Below are positions 7,646 through 16,837 of a DNA stretch of 64,000 bases, one piece after another. Within the stretch, counting starts at the first letter, position 1. Every line of letters starts with the position of its first letter. The translations under genes and the position numbers were made by a program. The stretch is from HXMU1420-13 sp034669965 (GTDB taxonomy: Bacteria; Bacteroidota; Rhodothermia; Balneolales; Balneolaceae), in assembly GCA_034669965.1 (NCBI GenBank), contig JAXMOK010000001.1, positions 186,001-250,000 on the forward strand, given 5' to 3'. The notes below the pieces were generated by a model, which had not been told where the DNA came from, did no database searches, and worked only from the letters and a program-made list of their open reading frames with translations.

Positions 7646-8782
7646 TTAAAAAGAGTACCCTGTACCTAGATAAACACCAGTTCCATCTTCCGAAAAACCG
7701 ATTTCTGCTTTCATTATAAAGTCGGGAGTAAAGATAGACATAACACCACCGAAACCCAAGGCAGTCTTATGTTCTAAAAATAATGAATCCCATTTTTTAT
7801 TGGTAAATGCCTTGCCGCCATCAACAAAAATTTGCCCACCTAACTCTATATTTTTATAGGGTAAATTGAAAAACCAAGATCGAGCTTCTAATGAATATGA
7901 CAGAGTATTTTCGCTGGTAAATCTACGATACATAAATCCGCGAATGGTACCTGAACCACCAAGTGACGGATATTGCCAGTAAGGCAACTCACCAAACGAT
8001 TGTGTAAGTGTTATTCTTGATGCAAGTGAAGTAAAAAATAGACCATCATAAATTGGTAAAAAGCTAAGCAGATTCAATGAATTTTGAACATTATGATATT
8101 TACTTACAAATGGGAGTGCCCATCTAACTCCTAAATCAATCAAATATCCTTTACTCGCTCTAAATTCAGAATCCCTCTTATCTATAACTATTCCTGATTC
8201 TAAAACAGAAAGCAGAGCTCCATTTTTACCATCGATATTTTCAACCTCTAAAAATTGACTCTCTGACAAATCGAATGGCCTCTCATAGATAACATTTAAA
8301 CCCACCTTTGATTGAAATTTATCTTCATCCCAATTTCCAACTGGTAATCTAATAAGAGCTTTCAAATCAACCCTATCCATTTTAAAATGATAAAATTCGT
8401 TTTCATCGAATTTTAAGTCATCAATGTCATTTTCTGCAGTATTACCTAAAAAGTAGTCTGATATATTTCGAGTGATGAAACCATACCATTCAATTCTTGA
8501 ACCCTCACTAAATGGATCGATTCTTTTCGAGATGTAATGCATTGCGAAGGCTCCAACAGTGGCGTAAGATACTCTATATCGATTAAACGTTTCGAAAGGT
8601 GCTTTTGAATTAAATCCATAGTTATAAACATGGATTTCCCCGGCCATTTTTAGTCCGAAATCAGAACTGTAAGAGAATTCAGGAATAGGAATAATTTTTT
8701 TTCCCGTACTCTGCGACTCCTGGGCAAATGTTGTTGCAGTAAAGAAAACAAAAACAAGCAATGGTAAGATTTTATTACCCAT
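7646..8782 (-). CDS. Omp85/BamA-type outer-membrane barrel without POTRA domains
   Basis: 378 residues from ATG 8782. Signal peptide (KILPLLVFVFFTATTFAQ), then alternating amphipathic strands with aromatic girdles and a terminal Phe (GTGYSF), as expected of a beta-barrel. GGSGTIRGF at about residues 275-283 matches the (V/I)RGF loop-6 signature of the Omp85 superfamily. The length leaves no room for POTRA repeats. The start codon lies in an ATGGGTAA overlap with the stop of the upstream TPR gene, implying translational coupling; an in-frame GTG/TTG start further up at 8839 would place coding sequence before the signal peptide. Probable role: outer-membrane insertion or export linked to the GT2 polysaccharide synthase, or a surface antigen of unknown role. 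Confidence 0.82.
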   Translation of the reverse strand: MGNKILPLLVFVFFTATTFAQESQSTGKKIIPIPEFSYSSDFGLKMAGEIHVYNYGFNSKAPFETFNRYRVSYATVGAFAMHYISKRIDPFSEGSRIEWYGFITRNISDYFLGNTAENDIDDLKFDENEFYHFKMDRVDLKALIRLPVGNWDEDKFQSKVGLNVIYERPFDLSESQFLEVENIDGKNGALLSVLESGIVIDKRDSEFRASKGYLIDLGVRWALPFVSKYHNVQNSLNLLSFLPIYDGLFFTSLASRITLTQSFGELPYWQYPSLGGSGTIRGFMYRRFTSENTLSYSLEARSWFFNLPYKNIELGGQIFVDGGKAFTNKKWDSLFLEHKTALGFGGVMSIFTPDFIMKAEIGFSEDGTGVYLGTGYSF

Positions 8783-9608
8783 GCTTCTCGATAAGACGTT
8801 GAGCTTCTCTTTTGAAATAATCGTCGTTGTGTTGAACATTTTCTAGTTCTAATACCTGCCTTAATTGGACTAATGCTTCTTCTTTATTTCCTGATCTAAG
8901 ATACGCCATTCCTAACCAGTAGCGATGCACTGGGATATTGTCTAGCTCTAATGCTTTGTTAAAGTATTCGATTGCCAGTTCAAACGAGCCTTCTGGTGAA
9001 GTACGAAAAATTAGCTTAGATAATTTTCGAAGAAACCAGCTCAACTGAGAAACTTCAAAATGCCATCTGCCTAAAATATGATAAGCTCTATCGTTCTTTG
9101 GATTAATCAGAACTGCTTTTTCGGCATAAATGCGTACACTATCGGCAAGTTGAACTTTACCTCTTAACGTAGATACTGTTAACATTGCTGCATAAGCCAT
9201 CGACATTTGCTCGTAGTTTAAATGCTCTGAAGTATCTTGTTTTAGAGCAATACGCGATAAAACAAGTGCTTCCTCAAATATTTCTCGTTTATCTTGCTCT
9301 ATTTCAACTCCTACGTCATCGTAATTTGTATCTCCCAACTCCAGAAGTCGTAATGCAAGCCTACGTGTAATCGTGCTAGATTCGCCACAATCATGTAGGT
9401 GTGTTTTAAGAAATTCTATTTCATTTATTTGCCCCTGATCAGTTTTTATTTGATCAGACTTATAAAGAACTTCACCGACACAAGGTTCGAAGTTCGAGTA
9501 TTTATCGTCAATTGCATCTGCTTGATTTATCTGAGCAAATAAATTGCTTGCATAGGTGATCAAAACTAGCATTGAAATAAAAAATCTGTGTACTTTATAA
9601 TTATTCAA
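8775..9608 (-). CDS. secreted tetratricopeptide-repeat protein
   Basis: 277 residues. Signal peptide (about 1-26, FFISMLVLITYASNLFAQ) starting at TTG 9608; an internal ATG at 9572 would shorten it. The C-terminal half shows TPR pairs (KAVLINPKNDRAYHILGRWHFE; AIEYFNKALELDNIPVHRYWLG; EALVQLRQVLELENV). It is the first gene of a three-gene set with the Omp85-like barrel (8-base overlap) and the GT2 synthase. TPR scaffold plus barrel plus processive GT2 recalls PgaA or AlgK/AlgE export machines. The gene diverges from gtrA with at most 60 bp between starts, so both promoters must be compact. Confidence 0.8.
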   Translation of the reverse strand: MNNYKVHRFFISMLVLITYASNLFAQINQADAIDDKYSNFEPCVGEVLYKSDQIKTDQGQINEIEFLKTHLHDCGESSTITRRLALRLLELGDTNYDDVGVEIEQDKREIFEEALVLSRIALKQDTSEHLNYEQMSMAYAAMLTVSTLRGKVQLADSVRIYAEKAVLINPKNDRAYHILGRWHFEVSQLSWFLRKLSKLIFRTSPEGSFELAIEYFNKALELDNIPVHRYWLGMAYLRSGNKEEALVQLRQVLELENVQHNDDYFKREAQRLIEKHG

Positions 9609-9629
9609 ATCAGGTGTACTTCTTTTATT

Positions 9630-10076
9630 TTGATTACTAAAGCGAGAATTAAAGATTTTATTTTACCTAAGCTAAAATATGGAGCTTCAGGAGCGATAGC
9701 TACTTCAGTTGACTATTTTGTGTTTTTTTCTGTAGTCCATTTGCTAACAATAAATTACACTACACTTGCACAAGTATTGGCTTATTCTTGTGGTTTGCTC
9801 ACCAATTTTTTTCTTCAAAAGAGCTTTGTTTTCGAGTTAAAAAGAACAATTTCTAAAACCTTTCAGCTCTCTGTTTCTTTTTCTTTGATGGGTTTGGTCA
9901 TTAGTAGTACACTTATATATTTATTTAGCCAGGTTACTTTTTTTCTTGAATACCTAGTCTTAACTAAAGTGATTGTTTCCGGAATCATGTTTTTATATAA
10001 CTTTTATACTAAACGCTTTGCTTTCGAACGCAAAAGATTAGATAATTTCAGAACATCTACTATTGATAAGGAATAG
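9630..10076 (+). CDS. GtrA-like polyprenyl-linked sugar membrane protein
   Basis: 148 residues with four predicted helices. The N-terminal signature KYGASGAIATSVDYFVFF is typical of the GtrA/DPMS family (PF04138), and NFFLQKSFVF matches the conserved loop after helix 2. Family members are thought to flip undecaprenyl-phosphate sugars, working with DPM-type GT2 enzymes. TTG 9630 places the first helix at the usual distance; a GTG at 9588 is in frame but would overlap the divergent TPR gene. A DPM1-like GT2 lies convergently just downstream. Confidence 0.85.
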   Translation: MITKARIKDFILPKLKYGASGAIATSVDYFVFFSVVHLLTINYTTLAQVLAYSCGLLTNFFLQKSFVFELKRTISKTFQLSVSFSLMGLVISSTLIYLFSQVTFFLEYLVLTKVIVSGIMFLYNFYTKRFAFERKRLDNFRTSTIDKE

Positions 10077-10116
10077 TTGCGCTTTTTCTCTTAATCTGTA
10101 AGCCTTACTTAATCCT

Positions 10117-11070
10117 CTATTTGATTTGAGCCTTAACATTAGGTTTTTGATGCTCCACATGGTTTCGATTAATCAGTTCGCCTAATAAGCCTGTGCTAAA
10201 AAATTGAACACCTAAAACCATCAATAATATTCCTAAGAATAAAAGCGGCCGATTTCCAATACCTACATCCATTATTAATTTGATGAATGCCAGATATATG
10301 TTTATTGCACCACCTATCATTATTAAAAGCACTCCAATACTACCGAAAAAATGCATTGGTTTTTGTAAATAGCGCTGCACAAATAGAATTGTGATCAGAT
10401 CCAAAAACCCATTAATAAAACGAGACAGTCCAAATTTTGTAGTTCCGTATTTTCTTGGATGGTGCTTCACTACTTTTTCAACAATGCGATCAAATCCTTG
10501 CCGCTTTGCTAGCATAGGCACATATCTGTGGAGCTCACCATACAAATAGATATTCTTGACAACTTCACTACGGTAGGCTTTTAAGCCACAGTTAAAATCA
10601 TGCAGTTTTATACCCGATGAAACTCGGGTTACATAATTAAAAAACTTTGAGGGTACCGTTTTAGAGATCGGATCATATCGTTCTTTCTTCCAACCACTTA
10701 CAATGTCGTTTCCGGCTTTTAACATCGTAATCATTTCGGGAACTTCGTTGGGATCGTCCTGTAAATCGGCATCCATAGTAACCACAAACTCACCTTTTGC
10801 TTGTTCGAAGCCTGCTTGTAATGCCGAACTTTTTCCTTGATTGGTCCTGAACGAAATGCCTTGAATGAATGCCTTAGTTTCGGCTAAAGAACTTATCACA
10901 TCCCACGAGCCGTCGTTTGACCCATCATCAACAAATATGATTTCATATTCGTATTTTCCGGTTAGGCTTTTTTCAATTTCGGAAACCAGAACGGGTAGCG
11001 ACTCAGCCTCGTTATAGAGAGGCACCACGATAGATACCTCAGTTAGAAATGAATGATTTGATTTCTGCAA
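10117..11070 (-). CDS. DPM1/ArnC-like undecaprenyl-phosphate glycosyltransferase (GT2)
   Basis: 317 residues. Catalytic GT2 domain at 10-230 with VVPLYNEAESLP, FVDDGSNDGSW, DADLQDDP and the DFNCGLKAYR motif of polyisoprenyl-phosphate hexose synthases. Two C-terminal helices (about 240-260 and 275-300) place it in the integral-membrane class. Starts at TTG 11070; no ATG lies before the catalytic core. With the neighbouring GtrA it could form a lipid-linked sugar donor system that decorates a glycan outside the cytoplasm. Confidence 0.9.
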   Translation of the reverse strand: MQKSNHSFLTEVSIVVPLYNEAESLPVLVSEIEKSLTGKYEYEIIFVDDGSNDGSWDVISSLAETKAFIQGISFRTNQGKSSALQAGFEQAKGEFVVTMDADLQDDPNEVPEMITMLKAGNDIVSGWKKERYDPISKTVPSKFFNYVTRVSSGIKLHDFNCGLKAYRSEVVKNIYLYGELHRYVPMLAKRQGFDRIVEKVVKHHPRKYGTTKFGLSRFINGFLDLITILFVQRYLQKPMHFFGSIGVLLIMIGGAINIYLAFIKLIMDVGIGNRPLLFLGILLMVLGVQFFSTGLLGELINRNHVEHQKPNVKAQIK

Positions 11071-11150
11071 AATGCCTGCTTTTAAAAAACGGTTGAATTG
11101 GTTTTCTTTCTGTAGATTGAATTGACGACAAAATACACTTTCTGTTATCT

Positions 11151-11477
11151 ATGAAAAAATTGTATTACTCGATGGGGGAAGTGAGTGAACTCACGGGCTT
11201 AGCCCCACATGTACTTCGAAACTGGGAAAAAACTTATCCACAGCTTAAACCTAAAAAAAACAGTGCCGGAAATAGGGCATATAAAGACGAAGAAGTTCAG
11301 TTGATTTTCAAGATCAAAGATCTGCTCGAAGAAAAGAAATTCACAAGTGAAGGGGTAAAAAAGGTGCTCTCAGGCGAAAATGAAGCCATAGTTGTAAATA
11401 CTGCGGTATCATCCGACATCAAAAAAGATCTCACAGAGATGAAAGTGTTCCTCAACCAGTTACTTGAGAAACTCTAG
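11151..11477 (+). CDS. MerR-family transcriptional regulator
   Basis: 108 residues. The winged-helix MerR DNA-binding domain fills residues 1-70: YSMGEVSELTGLAPHVLRNWEKTYPQLKPKKNS as helix-turn-helix and wing, then YKDEEVQLIFKIKDLLEEKKFTSEGVKKVL. The C-terminus is a short helix with no effector domain, cobalamin site or cysteines, as in the compact MerR proteins of Bacteroidetes. Its last 26 bases overlap the 3' end of convergent ctaA. Confidence 0.9.
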   Translation: MKKLYYSMGEVSELTGLAPHVLRNWEKTYPQLKPKKNSAGNRAYKDEEVQLIFKIKDLLEEKKFTSEGVKKVLSGENEAIVVNTAVSSDIKKDLTEMKVFLNQLLEKL

Positions 11478-12510
11478 ACTCAGCAGAATTGGATACCATT
11501 AATACCAACAGGAATTGAGCACAAATCATAAGCGCAATGCCAACTAAATGAATCACCTGAAGCGGCGCTGCCATATTTAAATACTCTAACCCAATCCCTA
11601 CCACAATCTGAGTAATGATAAGCGCAAAATTTGCTACCGCTAGTTTGTAAAGGACCCCACCTATTTCATTTCGCCAAAAAATGCTTATCAAATACATACC
11701 CGAAATCAATATTACCCATGAGAAACTACGGTGAATTGAAAAGACAGCACCGGCTTGCTCTAACCAACCCGAACGTTCGATTTCGGTTGCCATTTTAACA
11801 GCGTCTACGGCTTCTCGAACTTGAGTACCAAACACCATTTGCACAGCGGTAAATATCAATAGCACGATCCCAGATACGAATATTTTTTTTCGGATTTGCT
11901 CATCTACCTCAATTAAAAACATATCTTTTGTTGCGCGAAATGCCCCATAAAGCAACACCGTTACTATTATCATTGCAAATACCATATGAATGGTAATGGT
12001 GCCCGGCAACAAATTAGTGCTAACAACAATTGAACCAAGCCAAGCTTGAAACAGCGTTAAAATCAAAGCGGTAAATGCTGTAATAGGAATTACTTTATCC
12101 GACTTCCAATATCGCAATGAAGTTATAAATGTAGCCAGCACCAATATCCCTATAATAGCACCTACCAATCGGTTTATGTACTCGATCCAGGTTTTTATTG
12201 CATTAAATTCTTCTTCCTTTCTAACATTAGGATCGTTTTCGATAGTTTCAGCTAGTTCAGAAAAACCCATCGAATGTAGATACCGTACTATCTTTTGATT
12301 TTTCTCGATACGTTGCTCAACAAATACTTTCTTATAGTTTTCTGGAAGTTCGTCAACACTCGTTGGTGGAATAAATTCACCAAAACATTTAGGCCAATCG
12401 GGGCACCCCATCCCGGCTCCGGTAGCTCTAACCAGCCCTCCCACAAGTATTAAAAACAAGGTTGCAAATACGGTGGCAATCGCTACTTTTTGGTAAATGT
12501 TTAATTTCAT
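11452..12510 (-). CDS. ctaA: heme A synthase CtaA
   Basis: 352-residue membrane protein oxidising heme O to heme A for aa3-type oxidases. Eight helices are evident. The N-terminal half has GLVRATGAGMGCPDWPKCFG, the signature with a paired-Cys motif, and the heme-ligand histidines fall in NRLVGA-, HMVFA-, HRSFSWV- and HLVGIAL-type contexts. Length is normal. It is divergent from ctaB across 74 bp, so the two consecutive heme A steps share a promoter region, and it ends inside the convergent MerR gene. Confidence 0.96.
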   Translation of the reverse strand: MKLNIYQKVAIATVFATLFLILVGGLVRATGAGMGCPDWPKCFGEFIPPTSVDELPENYKKVFVEQRIEKNQKIVRYLHSMGFSELAETIENDPNVRKEEEFNAIKTWIEYINRLVGAIIGILVLATFITSLRYWKSDKVIPITAFTALILTLFQAWLGSIVVSTNLLPGTITIHMVFAMIIVTVLLYGAFRATKDMFLIEVDEQIRKKIFVSGIVLLIFTAVQMVFGTQVREAVDAVKMATEIERSGWLEQAGAVFSIHRSFSWVILISGMYLISIFWRNEIGGVLYKLAVANFALIITQIVVGIGLEYLNMAAPLQVIHLVGIALMICAQFLLVLMVSNSAESRVSQVTG

Positions 12511-12584
12511 GAAGAATTGCGAAAAAAAGTTTTAAAATCCTTATTTTTGGGGGCTGAAAAATACGTTTCTACCCAATTAAATAC

Positions 12585-13487
12585 ATGAATTCAACTCAAG
12601 ATAATATCGTTCAAGAGCGTTCATTGCAGGCCGTAATTGCCGATTATTTCCAACTTACTAAACCCGGCATCGCTATGGCTGTGCTCATGAGTATGTTGAT
12701 GGGCTTTATTATTGGCAGCAATGGCAGTGTTGATCTGATTTTAATGCTTAATGCAATTTTTGGAACGTACTTAATAGCTGCCGGAACTAGTGCTCATAAT
12801 ATGTTTATGGAGCGCAATTATGACAGCATGATGAAGCGAACCGAACAGCGTCCGCTTCCACAACAGCGTATTTCTGCAAAAAACGGAATGATTTTTTCGC
12901 TAGTGCTCATTTTTACCGGACTCACTTATCTAGTGTTGATTGTTAATCCCATTGCCGGATTCGTTTCATTTGCAACAACGCTCATTTATCTGGCAGCATA
13001 TACACCCTTAAAGCGAGTTTCTGCATTTAATATTTTAGTTGGAGCTGTACCGGGTGCTTTGCCACCGGTTGGTGGCTGGGCTGCAGCATCGGGCAATATC
13101 TCTGATCTTGGAATGTGGTTACTGTTCGCAATCGTTTTATTCTGGCAAATACCGCATGTTATGGCAATTGCTTGGAAATACAAGGACGATTATTTCGGTG
13201 CCGGGTTCAAAATGCTTCCAAAAAACGACTCAAAAGGCACTAAAACTGCTTTTTATGCAGTTCTCTGTACGTTACTTCTTTTTCCGGCAACGTATGCCAT
13301 TTTCTTTTTTGAATTAGCTGGTATGCCATTCTTGATTTCCAGCATGGCGTTGGCTCTGCTTTATTTATGGTATTGTGTAATTTTTGCAATAGATCGATCG
13401 CTTGATAATGCACGTAAACTTATGTTTGCCTCTATTGCATACTTACCACTTTTCTGGGTGATTTTATTTGTTGATCGCTTGCTTTAG
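12585..13487 (+). CDS. ctaB: protoheme IX farnesyltransferase (heme O synthase) CtaB
   Basis: 300-residue UbiA-superfamily membrane prenyltransferase adding farnesyl to heme B. The first Asp-rich loop NMFMERNYDSMMKRTEQRPLP and the second conserved loop YKDDYFGAGFKMLP are present, with about nine helices. ATG 12585. Divergent from ctaA. No oxidase subunit genes lie in this window. Confidence 0.96.
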   Translation: MNSTQDNIVQERSLQAVIADYFQLTKPGIAMAVLMSMLMGFIIGSNGSVDLILMLNAIFGTYLIAAGTSAHNMFMERNYDSMMKRTEQRPLPQQRISAKNGMIFSLVLIFTGLTYLVLIVNPIAGFVSFATTLIYLAAYTPLKRVSAFNILVGAVPGALPPVGGWAAASGNISDLGMWLLFAIVLFWQIPHVMAIAWKYKDDYFGAGFKMLPKNDSKGTKTAFYAVLCTLLLFPATYAIFFFELAGMPFLISSMALALLYLWYCVIFAIDRSLDNARKLMFASIAYLPLFWVILFVDRLL

Positions 13488-13489
13488 CT

Positions 13490-14239
13490 TCAATTTTGAT
13501 GAACGTGATTATAATCTCTAATCACTTGCTTTAAGAAATCATCAGCATTCACTTCCAGTTTTTGAATATCCATTTTCATTTGGATGATATTAGCTGTCCG
13601 TTGTACCATCACAAACCAAGTAGCGTATTCGTACCCCTTTCGAGATGCCAACACTTCTTTAATAGTTGTGATATCTTTATCGGACAAATCTCTCACCTGT
13701 GGATATGTAGCTTCGTAATTACTATCCAATTCCGAATATAAAGTATCGCTAAGCTTTACTTTCCTTCGGGTTTTGATAACTGCGGTTTTTGCTGCTATAT
13801 CACCCAATCTTTGACCTTTTCCATTCAATAAAACAGTCATAAAAGCGATTAAGCCTGATGACATGGTTATTTCTACTAGTCGAAACAACCATCGTATCAA
13901 ATAATTACCAAACGAAGGATTTGTACCATCAGTTCGTACAACTTGTAGCCCCATCGTCCATTTTCCAAAAGATTTACCGTTCCAGAGTACTTCACTAGCC
14001 AAATGATAGAAAAAAGGCACAATTGAGTAGATAATCACAAATATCCACCCCTTACTTTCCATTACTTCATTGCTCACAAATTCAGATTTTTCAAGTGCCC
14101 CAATCAACATTTGCATCAGCAAGAGATATCCTAACAACACAAAGCCATCGAGTAAAAATGCAAGTAAGCGCTCGCCTACCGATGCCGGGTTGTACGCAAG
14201 TTGTACGTGTTGGGTGGTTTCAACTCCAATGGATTGCAT
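13490..14239 (-). CDS. RDD-family membrane protein
   Basis: 249 residues. RDD domain at about 15-150 (GERLLAFLLDGFVLLGYLL; GKSFGKWTMGLQVVRTDG; RWLFRLVEI; RLGDIAAKTAVIK), with three to four helices and a soluble C-terminal tail (about 160-249). Convergent with ctaB (2-bp gap) and divergent from the SpoIIM gene. RDD proteins commonly sit beside SpoIIM/MoxR/DUF58 clusters, so it probably belongs to that envelope system. Confidence 0.9.
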   Translation of the reverse strand: MQSIGVETTQHVQLAYNPASVGERLLAFLLDGFVLLGYLLLMQMLIGALEKSEFVSNEVMESKGWIFVIIYSIVPFFYHLASEVLWNGKSFGKWTMGLQVVRTDGTNPSFGNYLIRWLFRLVEITMSSGLIAFMTVLLNGKGQRLGDIAAKTAVIKTRRKVKLSDTLYSELDSNYEATYPQVRDLSDKDITTIKEVLASRKGYEYATWFVMVQRTANIIQMKMDIQKLEVNADDFLKQVIRDYNHVHQN

Positions 14240-14274
14240 ATAAAATTGATTCTAATTAAGGCTGAAAATTGTTA

Positions 14275-14292
14275 GTATCTTAAAAAAGATAC
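14275..14292. promoter_or_regulatory. inverted repeat in the RDD/SpoIIM divergent promoter region
   Basis: GTATCTT-AAAA-AAGATAC is a perfect 7-bp inverted repeat near the middle of the 91-bp interval between two divergent starts. It has no T-run suited to termination of either gene and could be an operator acting on both promoters. Confidence 0.4.
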
Positions 14293-14330
14293 AGCATTTA
14301 TCTACAGAAAATAAGTCCCGGAAACAGCGA

Positions 14331-15314
14331 ATGCGCGAAGTCACTTTTTTAAGAAAAAACGCCGATAAATGGAAAGAGTTCGAGCAGATTCTTAGAAATC
14401 ATAAGAATTTCAATGGCGATCGATTGTCAGAACTCTATATCGAGTTGAATAATGACTTAGCCTATGCTCAAAGTTGTTACCCAACTAGTAAAACAGCGCA
14501 ATATCTCAACGATCTGTCGATTCAAGCGCATAACACCATCTATAAAAATAAGAAAGAGAGTAATCGCAGAATTGTCACTTTCTGGACCGAAGAAGTGCCC
14601 GAAGTGTTTTCATATCGGTTGAAAGAACTAGCGGCGGCTGTTGTAGTTTTTATTCTTTTTTGTGGGATTGGTGTAGTATCTCAACAAAACGATCCCACTT
14701 TTGCACGCTCTATTTTAGGCGATGCTTATGTAAATATGTCGATTAACAATATTCAGGAAGGCGATCCTCTTGCTGTTTATAAGTCACATACGCAGCTTAA
14801 TATGTTTTTCGCCATTACTTTTAACAACATCCGAGTATCTTTTATAAATTTTGTGTTGGGCATATTTACTGTGTTTGGCACTGGTTGGATTATGCTTAAA
14901 AATGGCATTATGGTTGGGGCATTTATCAATTTCTTTGCGGGTTACGATTTATTGTCGGATGCTATGCTTGTAATTTTCATCCATGGTGCACTTGAACTAA
15001 GCGCCATTACTATTTCGGGAGCTGCCGGGTTTGTACTTGGTAATAGTTACGTGTTCCCCGGCACGTTAAAACGCTCAACGGCTTTAGCAAAAGGCGTAAA
15101 AGACGGACTTAAAATGCTTATTAGCTTGGTTCCGGTATTTATAGCAGCCGGGTTTATCGAAAGTTATGTTACGCGCTACACCGAGATGCCTATTTGGTTA
15201 AGTCTATGTATCATTCTAGGTTCTTTTATTTTCATCGGTTGGTATTATTTTGCTCTTCCCATCCGCATTTACTTAAAACGAAAACAATCACATGCAATCA
15301 TTTATACATCATAA
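14331..15314 (+). CDS. SpoIIM-family (stage II sporulation protein M-like) membrane protein
   Basis: 327 residues. A soluble N-terminal segment (1-95, beginning REVTFLRKNADKWKEFEQIL) is typical of the non-sporulation SpoIIM branch. About five helices follow, including FFAITFNNIRVSFINFVLGIF and the LVIFIHGALELSAITISGAAGF motif conserved in the family. First gene of a six-gene run to 20361 with overlaps or very short gaps. The organism shows no sporulation genes here; the family is thought to act in envelope processes. Confidence 0.88.
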   Translation: MREVTFLRKNADKWKEFEQILRNHKNFNGDRLSELYIELNNDLAYAQSCYPTSKTAQYLNDLSIQAHNTIYKNKKESNRRIVTFWTEEVPEVFSYRLKELAAAVVVFILFCGIGVVSQQNDPTFARSILGDAYVNMSINNIQEGDPLAVYKSHTQLNMFFAITFNNIRVSFINFVLGIFTVFGTGWIMLKNGIMVGAFINFFAGYDLLSDAMLVIFIHGALELSAITISGAAGFVLGNSYVFPGTLKRSTALAKGVKDGLKMLISLVPVFIAAGFIESYVTRYTEMPIWLSLCIILGSFIFIGWYYFALPIRIYLKRKQSHAIIYTS

Positions 15315-16125
15315 AGTTCGTGATATCGGCGATATCATCACCGATTCATTCCAATACATACGCGAGCATTATCAATCGCTTGGTAAAGCCTTACTTTTCT
15401 TCGTATTGCCTTTATACATCATTCAGTTTTTTCTACTTAAAGGATACACTGATCAGCTTTTTGGAAGCTTACAAGCAAATAACTTTGATTCTATTGGTTC
15501 AATATTTAATGGTCGCTACTTACTAGGTATAATCGTTTCGGTAATTGCCAGCTCAACCTTAACTGTTGTTTCACTTAAACACTTGCAACTTACCGAGCAT
15601 GGTTACGATGCAACCCCTGAGCAAATACTGGTCGACATCGTACCTAATGTACTTAAATACATCGGTTTGTATTTTCTCTTATCCTTTTTGTTGGGGATTT
15701 CGATTTTCTTCTTTGTGATTCCATTCTTTTACTTTGGTGTTAAATTTTGCCTGAGCTTCTCTGCATTAATTTTGGAAGATGAAACCGTAATCGGATCGAT
15801 GCGAAGATCCTGGGAACTAACAGCCAATCACTGGTGGTCTACTTTTGGGGTTGTTTTGGTGATGTATATTTTAATGATGTTGGTTAGTTATGCGATACTT
15901 CTCCCAATTTCGGTTTTATCTTTTTTAGTTATTGAAACAGGCGCGGCAACAACAGGCAGCAGTTTACTTGGAAATATATTTTTGGTAATAAATGGAATAT
16001 TTACGGCGGTAGCTTCACTATTATCCACCATTATTTTTATTGGGATTGCACTTCAATATTACAATTTAGTGGAGCGTAAAGAAGGTGGTAGCCTGCGATC
16101 TAAAATTGAGGATTTGGTAGAATAA
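15292..16125 (+). CDS. integral membrane protein of the SpoIIM-MoxR operon
   Basis: 277 residues, about six helices, with an N-terminal amphipathic segment (VRDIGDIITDSFQYIREHYQSL). It resembles the DUF4013/GDPD-membrane-domain type of unknown-function proteins seen in such clusters, including the phrase FYFGVKFCLSFSALILEDETVIGSMRRSWELT. Its start overlaps the end of the SpoIIM gene by 23 bases. No catalytic residues are apparent. Confidence 0.8.
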   Translation: MQSFIHHKVRDIGDIITDSFQYIREHYQSLGKALLFFVLPLYIIQFFLLKGYTDQLFGSLQANNFDSIGSIFNGRYLLGIIVSVIASSTLTVVSLKHLQLTEHGYDATPEQILVDIVPNVLKYIGLYFLLSFLLGISIFFFVIPFFYFGVKFCLSFSALILEDETVIGSMRRSWELTANHWWSTFGVVLVMYILMMLVSYAILLPISVLSFLVIETGAATTGSSLLGNIFLVINGIFTAVASLLSTIIFIGIALQYYNLVERKEGGSLRSKIEDLVE

Positions 16126-16129
16126 GCGG

Positions 16130-16837
16130 ATGCGTAAATCAACTACTTTCTTTCTATTTCTATCATTAATCTTGATTTCATTTTCAGCTCTTGCACAAGA
16201 AATTCAAGTTGATAGTACTTCTGCGGTTGACATTCGATTACCCAGTTCGGAAGTAATTGATGCCTATGCAAACGATTCAGATTTTATTTATCAAGGGGTA
16301 GCTGAGAACCCGAACTCTCTTAGCCAACGCATTTTTAGCTTCTTGATTAACACTCTTTTTCGCATACTAAATAATCCATATGGCGAATTTTTTGTCTACC
16401 TGATTCTTATCGCATCAGTTATTGGTTTAGTTCTGGCACTCATTAATCAGCTAATGGGCGGGGAATTAGTAACGTTATTTAAAAAGGATAAGAATAAGGG
16501 CTTTTCACTTGGTATCGAGAAAGAGGAACTCATCAAAACTGATTATGAACAGCTTTTGATACAAGCTCTTCAACAAAACAATTATCATGCTGCTACACGC
16601 TTCGTGTACTTAATTTCTCTTCAAAAGCTGGCTAAACGTGGCTTAATAACTTGGTCGCTAGAAAAGACAAATCTCGATTTTATTCGTGAATTAACCGGTC
16701 ATCCCATAATAGAAGATTTTGTTTCGCTAACCAGCACCTACGAATATGTTGAATATGGCGATTTCGAAATAAATGCTACTCAATTTAACCGATATCAATC
16801 GATGTACGATCGGATAAATTCTACGTTGAATGAGTAA
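16130..16837 (+). CDS. DUF4129-domain membrane protein
   Basis: 235 residues. Signal peptide (1-23), a helix at about 87-107, then a cytoplasmic C-terminal DUF4129 region (about 140-220) with ALQQNNYHAATRFVYLISLQ and ITWSLEKTNLDFIREL. It follows the previous gene by 4 bases and overlaps the next by 8. Related domains accompany transglutaminase and MoxR systems, where they probably act as structural partners. Confidence 0.82.
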   Translation: MRKSTTFFLFLSLILISFSALAQEIQVDSTSAVDIRLPSSEVIDAYANDSDFIYQGVAENPNSLSQRIFSFLINTLFRILNNPYGEFFVYLILIASVIGLVLALINQLMGGELVTLFKKDKNKGFSLGIEKEELIKTDYEQLLIQALQQNNYHAATRFVYLISLQKLAKRGLITWSLEKTNLDFIRELTGHPIIEDFVSLTSTYEYVEYGDFEINATQFNRYQSMYDRINSTLNE

